NCBI GenBank assembly: GCA_051006515.1
Contig: JBPCTD010000004.1
Span: forward strand, 1 to 11,086
Source of the DNA: ZLKRG08 sp051006515
GTDB taxonomy: Bacteria > Actinomycetota > Actinomycetes > Nanopelagicales > Nanopelagicaceae
DNA length: 11,086 bases
Direction: 5' to 3'
The notes below the pieces were generated by a model. That model was given only the letters and a program-made list of their open reading frames with translations. It was not told the origin of the DNA and did no database searches. The position numbers and the translations under genes were made by a program. Shown in pieces: positions 5,838 to 11,086 of this stretch. Positions within the stretch are counted from its first letter, which is position 1. The number at the start of each line of letters is the position of its first letter.

Positions 5838-6001
5838 TTAACTTCTCGCTTCATATAAGCAACTAGTGAATCTCCACCACCTGGAGCAGGCACAACTTGT
5901 ACTAACTCCCAACCTTCTGAACCCCAAGTATCAAGAATCTGCTTTGTGGCATGAGTTAAAAGTGGAACTGTTACATATTCAAATTTCTTGTTATCGCTCA
6001 T
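5834..6001 (-). CDS. DUF4177-family small protein, 55 aa
   Basis: ATG at 6001 to TGA at 5834-5836. The product starts MSDNKKFEYVTVPLL and contains HATKQILDTWGSEGWELVQV (17-36) and LVAYMKREVK at the end. This is the pattern of the small actinobacterial DUF4177 proteins usually found next to a RidA homologue. No biochemical function is established that I know of. The fold is probably a small alpha/beta domain with the conserved GWELV strand. It is joined on both sides by 4-nt ATGA overlaps, to yqeY upstream and ridA downstream, which strongly supports that it is translated. Its composition matches its neighbours. Recognition of the family is from memory of the motif. Confidence 0.85.
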   Translation of the reverse strand: MSDNKKFEYVTVPLLTHATKQILDTWGSEGWELVQVVPAPGGGDSLVAYMKREVK

Positions 6002-6453
6002 TTGTTTAACGCCGCCTTTACTAGTGAAGAAACAAATGCACCATCTGCTTTACCAGCAACTTTCGCTTTTAAAGCTCCCATTACTTTGCCCATATCAGCT
6101 GGACCAGAAGCACCAACTGCCTTAATGGTTTCTGCAATTAAATTATTTAGCTCTGATTCTGAAAGTTGTTCCGGTAAATAACCGGCAATTACTTCGCCTT
6201 CGGCACGCTCTGACGCTGCTCGATCTGCGCGTCCACCTTGCTCAAATGCTTCTGCAGCTTCACGACGCTTCTTCGCTTCACGTGTAAGCACTGTAATTAC
6301 TTCGGCATCAGATAGTTCTTTCTTCTCTTTGCCCGCAACTTCTTCGTTGGTAATTGCAGCTAAGACCATGCGAATAGTTTCAGCAACTACGGTATTACGC
6401 GACTTAATCGCATCATTTAAATCGCTCTGAAGCTTGCTCTTTAATTCGCTCAC
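5998..6453 (-). CDS. yqeY: GatB/YqeY domain protein
   Basis: A 151-residue stand-alone YqeY protein. The domain is shared with the tRNA-binding tail of the GatB amidotransferase subunit, but the role of the free protein is not well defined. The sequence is all helical and charged: SELKSKLQSDLNDAIKSRN at the start, EVITVLTREAKKRREAAEAF in the middle, and DMGKVMGALKAKVAGKADG before the C-terminus, the signature of the family. The start codon is GTG at 6453. It overlaps the asd TGA as GTGA and is preceded by AAGGAG (6462-6467) with an 8-nt spacer inside asd. The stop overlaps the ATG of the DUF4177 gene. Nothing in the sequence explains why it is in an aspartate-pathway operon; co-expression may simply reflect compaction. 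Confidence 0.93.
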   Translation of the reverse strand: MSELKSKLQSDLNDAIKSRNTVVAETIRMVLAAITNEEVAGKEKKELSDAEVITVLTREAKKRREAAEAFEQGGRADRAASERAEGEVIAGYLPEQLSESELNNLIAETIKAVGASGPADMGKVMGALKAKVAGKADGAFVSSLVKAALNK

Positions 6454-7511
6454 TTGGTTAACTCCTTAGCTACCAGCTCTGAAATCTGTGCAGTGTTTAA
6501 CGCAGCGCCTTTACGAAGATTATCTCCACAGACAAATAGATCAATTGAATATGGATCATCTAGTGATTGGCGCACGCGACCTACCCAAGTTGGATCAGTG
6601 CCGACAACATCTGCTGGAGTTGGGAATTCCTTTTTCTCTGGGTTGTCTAATAGCTCTACACCAGCTGCATTTTTTAGCGCAGTCTGTGCTGCTTTGCGTG
6701 TTACCTTCTTTTTGAAAGTTGCATGCACAGTTAAAGAGTGTGTGGTTAATACGGGAACGCGCACACAAGTAGCGGAAACCTTTAACTTTGGCATACCTAA
6801 AATTTTGCGAGATTCGTTTCGAACTTTAAGTTCTTCAGATGTGTAGCCATCTTCTTTTAATGAACCAGCCCAAGGCACAACATTTAGCGCAAGTGGAGCC
6901 GGGAATGGCCCTAAATCACTAATTGCTTTACGTACATCGCCAGCTACCGAACCTAAATTTTTTCCGGCAACTTCTTTCATTTGGGCCTCAAGTGCATCGA
7001 TACCCGGTTGCCCAGCACCAGATGCTGCTTGATATGAAGAAACTACTAACTGCTTTAAACCGAATTTCTTATTTAACGCACCCATTGCCACAATCATCGA
7101 CAAGGTGGTGCAATTAGGATTAGAAATAATTCCCTTTGGACGTTTCTTAACATCTTTTGGATTTACTTCTGGCACAACCAACGGTACGTTCTTATCCATT
7201 CTAAATGCACCAGAATTATCAACGACCACTGCGCCACGTGATGCCGCTATTGGCGCCCACTTTGCTGAAATCTCATCTGGTACATCGAACATTGCAATGT
7301 CGATACCATCGAATGCTTCTGGTGAAAGTGCAACAACTGTTAACTCTTCACCGCGGCAAACCAATTTCTTTCCTGCAGAACGTGCTGAGGCAATCAATCT
7401 GATTTCGCCATAGACATTCTTGCGCTTTGAAAGAATATCTAGCATTACGGTACCGACTGCACCAGTTGCACCAACAACTGCTAATGAAGGTAACTTCTTC
7501 TTTTTGCTCAT
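6450..7511 (-). CDS. asd: Aspartate-semialdehyde dehydrogenase
   Basis: NADPH-dependent reduction of aspartyl phosphate to aspartate semialdehyde, the branch point to diaminopimelate/lysine, threonine and methionine. The 353-residue protein has the nucleotide-binding loop GATGAVG (14-20), the catalytic cysteine in SNPNCTT (Cys134), SYQAASGAGQPG (159-170), and the substrate-binding and catalytic CVRVPVLTTHS (249-259) with Arg251 and His258. In most actinobacterial homologues the last motif reads TGHS, so Thr257 is a small deviation. ATG 7511 overlaps the lysC TGA as ATGA. A GGAGG-type site lies eight bases upstream, inside the lysC tail. lysC-asd adjacency is standard in actinobacteria and supports the assignment. 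Confidence 0.96.
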   Translation of the reverse strand: MSKKKKLPSLAVVGATGAVGTVMLDILSKRKNVYGEIRLIASARSAGKKLVCRGEELTVVALSPEAFDGIDIAMFDVPDEISAKWAPIAASRGAVVVDNSGAFRMDKNVPLVVPEVNPKDVKKRPKGIISNPNCTTLSMIVAMGALNKKFGLKQLVVSSYQAASGAGQPGIDALEAQMKEVAGKNLGSVAGDVRKAISDLGPFPAPLALNVVPWAGSLKEDGYTSEELKVRNESRKILGMPKLKVSATCVRVPVLTTHSLTVHATFKKKVTRKAAQTALKNAAGVELLDNPEKKEFPTPADVVGTDPTWVGRVRQSLDDPYSIDLFVCGDNLRKGAALNTAQISELVAKELTK

Positions 7512-8779
7512 CGACCTGTACCTCCATAAACAACCGCTTCGTTTGAATCTGAATCAAGCTCAAAAGCGGTATGTGCTGCACGAACTGCATTATCAAGATC
7601 ATTTACGCGGCAAACAATTGAAATACGAATTTCAGAAGTTGAAATCATTTCGATGTTAACGCCAGCATCAGCCATCGCAGCAAAGAAAGTTGCAGTAACG
7701 CCTGGATGCGAGCGCATACCAGCGCCAATTAATGATAATTTGCCGATTTGATCATCAAACTGAATTGATTGGAATCCAATTTCGCCCTGCAATTTCTGCA
7801 GAATTGAAGTGGCTTTCTGTCCTTCAGTCTTTGGCAAAGTAAATGAAATATCAGTTAAGCCTGTGGCTGCTGCAGATACGTTCTGCACGATCATGTCTAT
7901 ATTGATGTCGGCATCTGCAACTGCTTGGAAGATGCGTGCTGCAACACCAGTTCTATCAGGTACTCCCACCACTGTGATCTTTGCTTCGCTCTTATCGTGC
8001 GCGATGCCAGAGAAGATTGCTTGCTCCATGTCTTCTCCTTCAGGGTGGTCCTTAACTACCCAAGTACCTTCATGACTTGAAAAACTTGATCGAACGTGAA
8101 TTGGTAAATCAAAACGCCGCGCATATTCAACGCAACGAAGATGTAAAACTTTTGCACCTGCTGCTGCAAGTTCTAACATCTCTTCATATGTAACTGTCTT
8201 TAACTTTCGCGCATTTGGTACGACGCGTGGATCGGCAGAGAAGACGCCATCAACATCGGTATAAATTTCACAGACATCGGCTTCAAGCGCTGCTGCTAAT
8301 GCAACGGCAGTGGTGTCTGAACCGCCGCGACCTAAAGTGGTTACATCTTTTGTATCTTGACTAATTCCTTGGAAGCCAGCAACGATTGCAATTGCGCCAC
8401 CATCAATTGCTTCACGAATACGTGATGGTGTTACGTCAATAATTCGTGCACGTCCATGTGTACTAGTTGTAATCACACCAGCTTGCGATCCAGTAAATGA
8501 AAGCGCTTCGTGTCCTAAATTCTTAATTGCCATTGCAAGTAGCGCCATCGAAATTCGCTCTCCGGCTGTTAGCAACATATCCAATTCGCGGCCTTCAGGG
8601 ATCGGTGTAATTTGATTGGCAAGATCAATCAGTTCATCGGTGGTATCGCCCATTGCAGATACGACTACGACGACCTGATGGCCCGCCTTCTTAGTGGCGA
8701 CGATGCGACTTGCAACGCGCTTCATCGATTCAGCATCAGCTACCGATGAGCCACCATATTTCTGAACAATTAGTCCCAT
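7508..8779 (-). CDS. lysC: Aspartate kinase
   Basis: Phosphorylates aspartate as the first step of the lysine, threonine and methionine pathway. The protein from ATG 8779 has 423 residues, like the 421-residue C. glutamicum enzyme. Kinase-domain motifs are VQKYGGSSV (5-13), SFTGSQAGVIT, GFQGIS, TTLGRGGSDTTAVALAA and IYTDVDGVFSADPR. Two ACT domains follow from about residue 260, with QNVSAA and TDISFT in the region that binds lysine/threonine in the corynebacterial enzyme. Feedback inhibition is therefore likely. An upstream in-frame GTG (8815) would add 12 residues not found in the family, so I reject it. No Shine-Dalgarno precedes ATG 8779. A well-placed internal start (8029) could make a separate regulatory beta subunit. 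First gene of the lysC-asd-yqeY-DUF4177-ridA operon. Confidence 0.95.
   Translation of the reverse strand: MGLIVQKYGGSSVADAESMKRVASRIVATKKAGHQVVVVVSAMGDTTDELIDLANQITPIPEGRELDMLLTAGERISMALLAMAIKNLGHEALSFTGSQAGVITTSTHGRARIIDVTPSRIREAIDGGAIAIVAGFQGISQDTKDVTTLGRGGSDTTAVALAAALEADVCEIYTDVDGVFSADPRVVPNARKLKTVTYEEMLELAAAGAKVLHLRCVEYARRFDLPIHVRSSFSSHEGTWVVKDHPEGEDMEQAIFSGIAHDKSEAKITVVGVPDRTGVAARIFQAVADADINIDMIVQNVSAAATGLTDISFTLPKTEGQKATSILQKLQGEIGFQSIQFDDQIGKLSLIGAGMRSHPGVTATFFAAMADAGVNIEMISTSEIRISIVCRVNDLDNAVRAAHTAFELDSDSNEAVVYGGTGR
8027..8040 (-). promoter_or_regulatory. Internal ribosome binding site and start for a LysC beta subunit
   Basis: AAGGAG (8035-8040) is followed, after a 5-nt spacer, by ATG 8029 in frame with lysC (Met251, MEQAIFSGIAHDKSEAKITV). 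Translation from here to 7508 would yield a 173-residue ACT-domain polypeptide. C. glutamicum LysC is an alpha2beta2 enzyme whose beta subunit begins at the equivalent place by internal initiation. The signal here is stronger than that of the full-length start. Confidence 0.6.
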
Positions 8780-8783
8780 AGGA

Positions 8784-8811
8784 GAAGTTTCCCCGCATAT
8801 TTGGGGGCTTC
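8784..8811 (-). other. Possible hairpin in the lysC leader
   Basis: On the minus strand GAAGCCCC can pair with GGGG and CTTC, with an AAA bulge in the 3' arm and an AT-rich loop around AAATATGC. The structure ends about five bases before the lysC ATG. There is no poly-U tract, so it is not a terminator. It could modulate access to the start codon. No known lysine riboswitch is recognisable in so short a leader. Confidence 0.3.
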
Positions 8812-8828
8812 GCACCTTGGTTTAGGAA

Positions 8829-8872
8829 AATCTCAAATAATGATACGAGCCTACGTATCGCTATTTGAGATT
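8829..8872 (-). terminator. Intrinsic terminator of the dnaX-recR unit
   Basis: AATCTCAAATA (8829-8839) and TATTTGAGATT (8862-8872) form a perfect 11-bp inverted repeat. Inside, GATACG (8842-8847) pairs with CGTATC (8854-8859) around a 6-nt loop. On the minus strand the stem runs into TTTT (8827-8830). The 5' arm includes the first two bases of the recR stop signal as read on the plus strand, so termination begins immediately at the end of recR. Confidence 0.75.
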
Positions 8873-9467
8873 AATCAAGACTTCGGCGGCCTTCGAAGGC
8901 GCGACCGAGCGTGACCTCGTCTGCGTACTCCAGATCGCCACCGACTGGAAGCCCAGAAGCTAGGCGACTGACTTTGATGCCCATCGGCTTAATCATGCGC
9001 GCTAGGTAGGTCGCGGTCGCTTCGCCTTCCAGATTCGGATCGGTCGCCAAGATTACTTCTTGGATTTTTGAATCCGAAAGTCTGGCCATCAATTCACGAA
9101 CTCGAAGTTGCTCTGGGCCGATGCCATCAATCGGTGAAATTGCGCCACCTAATACATGGTACTTGCCACGAAATTCACGAGTACGTTCAATTGCAATTAC
9201 ATCTTTGGGTTCTTCGACAACGCAGATATTGGAACCGTCGCGACGAGGATCCATGCAAATCTTGCACTTTATATCTTCAGAGACATTTCCGCATTCGTCA
9301 CAGAATTTAACGCGCTCGCGTACTGTACGAATTGCTTCAACTAAAGCTACTGCAACTTCGGAATCAGTTTGCAGAATATGGAAAGCAATTCGCTGTGCGC
9401 TCTTTGGACCGATGCCTGGCAAACGTCCGAGAGCTTCAATTAAATCTTGTATCGCACCTTCGTACAT
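8871..9467 (-). CDS. recR: Recombination mediator protein RecR
   Basis: Works with RecO (and RecF) to load RecA on gapped or SSB-coated DNA in recombinational repair. The 198-residue length is typical. It shows the N-terminal helix-hairpin-helix LPGIGPKSAQR (16-26), a zinc finger with Cys56, Cys59, Cys68 and Cys71 (CDECGNVSEDIKCKIC), and a Toprim domain from ICVVEEPKD (81-89) through VILATDPNLEGEATA (138-152). ATG 9467 lies one base after the dnaX stop, with only a weak purine-rich stretch upstream, so coupling to dnaX is likely. In many bacteria, including mycobacteria, an ebfC/ybaB gene separates dnaX and recR; here it is absent. The stop codon overlaps the terminator hairpin. Confidence 0.97.
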   Translation of the reverse strand: MYEGAIQDLIEALGRLPGIGPKSAQRIAFHILQTDSEVAVALVEAIRTVRERVKFCDECGNVSEDIKCKICMDPRRDGSNICVVEEPKDVIAIERTREFRGKYHVLGGAISPIDGIGPEQLRVRELMARLSDSKIQEVILATDPNLEGEATATYLARMIKPMGIKVSRLASGLPVGGDLEYADEVTLGRAFEGRRSLD

Positions 9468-9468
9468 C

Positions 9469-11086
9469 TTAGTTCTCTTCTACTTTGATAACTTCAGCAC
9501 CAAGTTCTTTTGCTAACAATGAAATTCCTGTAGGGCTATCTGGGTCATCTAGCGATTCACCTTTGTTTGCCGATGCCTTTTGTTGCGGCGTACCTTCGGC
9601 AGATGGATCAATGATTGCTTCAATCTTTCGGTCAATTCCAACAACATCAATAAATGCTTGGCGCAGAATTTCATCGGAATTAGAACGCAAGAATGAATCA
9701 CGTGCGCCAGCGTTAACAATTCCAATAGTTATTGCGCTCTCATCTACCGCAATTATCTGTGCGCTAGCGCTAAGCAGCGACCAAGTAAGTCTGCGCTTCT
9801 TTTTCACATCTTCAATCACATCTGGCCACAAGCGACGCAGCCCAGCAATATCAAAAGTATGCCCCTGTGGTGCGGTTGGTGTTTTTGTTTTTGGCCCAGT
9901 CGATTTCGGTGACTCTTTTGGTTCCGCTTCAGAAACATGAGCTGAAACTGCTTTTTCTTTTGTTTCAGCGATGTTTACTGAAGCGGGACGAGCAGGCACC
10001 GAAATCGATTCCGCTCGTTCAAGACGCTCGATGCGCGCCAACATGCCAGATTCCGATGCATCGCCAATCGGCAAAAGCATGCGTGCACAAATCAATTCCA
10101 ACATCAAACGCGGCGCAGTTGCACCACGCATCTGCGTTAAACCTTCAGCTGCAATATCTGCCGCACGTGACAGCCCTGCACTGCCAATGTGTTTTGCTTG
10201 TGAACGCATGCGCTCTAATTGATCATCTGGAAGTTCGCGCAAAATCGCAGCAGGATTACCTTCACCGAGCGCATCAACAATCATTAGATCACGTAAGCGT
10301 TCCAATAAATCTGTAGCAAAACGACGGGGATCGTGTCCGCTTTCAATCACACGGTCAACAGTCGTGAACAAAGTTGCACCATCCCGCGCTGCTAATGCAT
10401 CAATTGCATCATCCAGTAGCGCAGTATCGGTAAATCCCAAAAGTTGAATCGCAATTTCATATGAGACGCCATCCTTACCAGCGCCTGCCAGCAATTGACC
10501 GAGTACAGATAACGCATCGCGTACTGATCCACCGGATGCGCGCACTACTAATGGAATAACACCTTTAGCTACTTTTACGCCTTCGGCTTTGCAAACTTTC
10601 TCTAAATGTTCGCCTAATACTCCGGGTGGTACCAATCTAAATGGATAGTGGTGGGTACGTGAACGAATAGTGGCGATTAATTTATCTGGTTCGGTAGTTG
10701 CAAAAATAAAAATTACATGTGGTGGTGGCTCTTCTACGACTTTCAAAAGTGCATTAGCGGCACCTGGACCAAGTTGGTGCGCTTCATCGATAATGTAAAT
10801 TTTGTATTTGGAATTAACTGGTGCGAAGAATGCTTTGTCGCGTAAATCGCGGGCATCATCAACTAAACCATGAGTTGCTGCATCTAATTCAATAACATCC
10901 AATGAGCCTGGGCCATTTGCTACTAAATCTTTACAAGATTGGCATTCACCACAAGGAGTTGGAGTTGGGCCTTTTTCGCAATTTAAGCTGCGCGCCATAA
11001 TGCGAGCGCTAGAAGTTTTTCCGCAACCACGTGGACCAGAGAATAAATATGCATGATGAATACGATCATTTGTAAGCGCATTCATT
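9469..11086 (-). CDS. dnaX: DNA polymerase III subunit gamma/tau (5' end cut by window edge)
   Basis: Clamp-loader ATPase subunit of the replicative polymerase. The visible part has 538 codons and is open to the right edge. The Met at 11085 is internal: homologues have some 20-30 residues (LYRKYRP...) before HAYLFSGPRGCGKT. Numbered from that Met: Walker A GPRGCGKT (17-24), zinc module Cys36, Cys45, Cys48, Cys51, Walker B IIDEAH (98-103), sensor 1 TTEPDKL (130-136) and the arginine-finger motif RSRTHHYPFR (141-150). Domain III follows, then a Pro/Lys-rich linker (about 360-395) and a C-terminal region starting near HTFDIAGLRRLWPDV that should bind the polymerase. There is no convincing A-AAA-AAG slippery site, so a single tau-like product is expected. 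The gene is followed after one base by recR. Confidence 0.95.
   Translation of the reverse strand, partial: MNALTNDRIHHAYLFSGPRGCGKTSSARIMARSLNCEKGPTPTPCGECQSCKDLVANGPGSLDVIELDAATHGLVDDARDLRDKAFFAPVNSKYKIYIIDEAHQLGPGAANALLKVVEEPPPHVIFIFATTEPDKLIATIRSRTHHYPFRLVPPGVLGEHLEKVCKAEGVKVAKGVIPLVVRASGGSVRDALSVLGQLLAGAGKDGVSYEIAIQLLGFTDTALLDDAIDALAARDGATLFTTVDRVIESGHDPRRFATDLLERLRDLMIVDALGEGNPAAILRELPDDQLERMRSQAKHIGSAGLSRAADIAAEGLTQMRGATAPRLMLELICARMLLPIGDASESGMLARIERLERAESISVPARPASVNIAETKEKAVSAHVSEAEPKESPKSTGPKTKTPTAPQGHTFDIAGLRRLWPDVIEDVKKKRRLTWSLLSASAQIIAVDESAITIGIVNAGARDSFLRSNSDEILRQAFIDVVGIDRKIEAIIDPSAEGTPQQKASANKGESLDDPDSPTGISLLAKELGAEVIKVEEN

Noticed and set aside
8780..8815. Upstream GTG start of lysC adding 12 residues
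   Set aside because: The extra residues are not found in the family, whose N-terminus aligns with MGLIVQKYGGSS, and they are encoded by the hairpin-forming leader.
9793..9818. A-rich run in dnaX as a programmed frameshift site for a gamma product
   Set aside because: The minus-strand run reads GTG AAA AAG AAG, which lacks the full A-AAA-AAG heptamer in frame and lies in the C-terminal domain, with no clear stimulatory hairpin.
9485..10316. Long plus-strand ORFs opposite dnaX (151 and 149 codons), and 6454-6846 opposite asd
   Set aside because: They lie antisense to well-supported genes, show no recognisable motifs or initiation signals, and reflect codon bias of the true frame.

Overview
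The window reads as a compact chromosomal segment of a low-GC actinobacterium (GC in the mid-40s % by eye, not counted). The protein families point there: a GlxR/Crp-type regulator, an acetyl-CoA synthetase and LysC/Asd pair resembling mycobacterial and corynebacterial proteins, and a DUF4177 protein next to RidA. The tight packing (4-nt stop/start overlaps, overlapping convergent ends, promoter-like boxes just upstream of start codons) suggests a streamlined genome. Freshwater acI-type Nanopelagicales are a plausible guess, but this is an inference from composition and layout, not a demonstrated placement. I see no mobile element, CRISPR array, tRNA or rRNA.

Layout. Positions 1-1047 (minus) hold class II fructose-bisphosphate aldolase, cut by the left edge. 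Positions 1048-1442 are the only long stretch without a recognised gene. On the minus strand it carries a 34-codon ORF with a strong ribosome binding site (1212-1316), followed by a terminator-like hairpin (1142-1181) and a GC-rich fba leader. On the plus strand it carries a putative leaderless promoter for acs. Acetyl-CoA synthetase (1443-3395, plus) meets a TlpA-like lipoprotein thioredoxin (3382-3909, minus) tail to tail with a 14-bp overlap. The latter is coupled to endonuclease III (3893-4573, minus). nth is divergent from a cAMP-receptor-type regulator (4631-5314, plus).

Convergent to crp lies a five-gene minus-strand operon, lysC-asd-yqeY-DUF4177-ridA (5376-8779). Every junction in it is a 4-nt ATGA or GTGA overlap. 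The 55-codon DUF4177 gene (5834-6001) is easily missed because of its size. Upstream, recR and a dnaX fragment (8871-11086, minus) form a second unit that ends in a strong hairpin overlapping the recR stop codon.

Function. LysC and Asd make aspartate semialdehyde for lysine/diaminopimelate, threonine and methionine. Fba and Acs serve central carbon metabolism. Crp may link carbon status to acs, but I see no clear Crp site. DnaX, RecR and Nth serve replication and repair. The item most worth a second look is the 34-residue, leucine-rich, cationic peptide gene between fba and acs.
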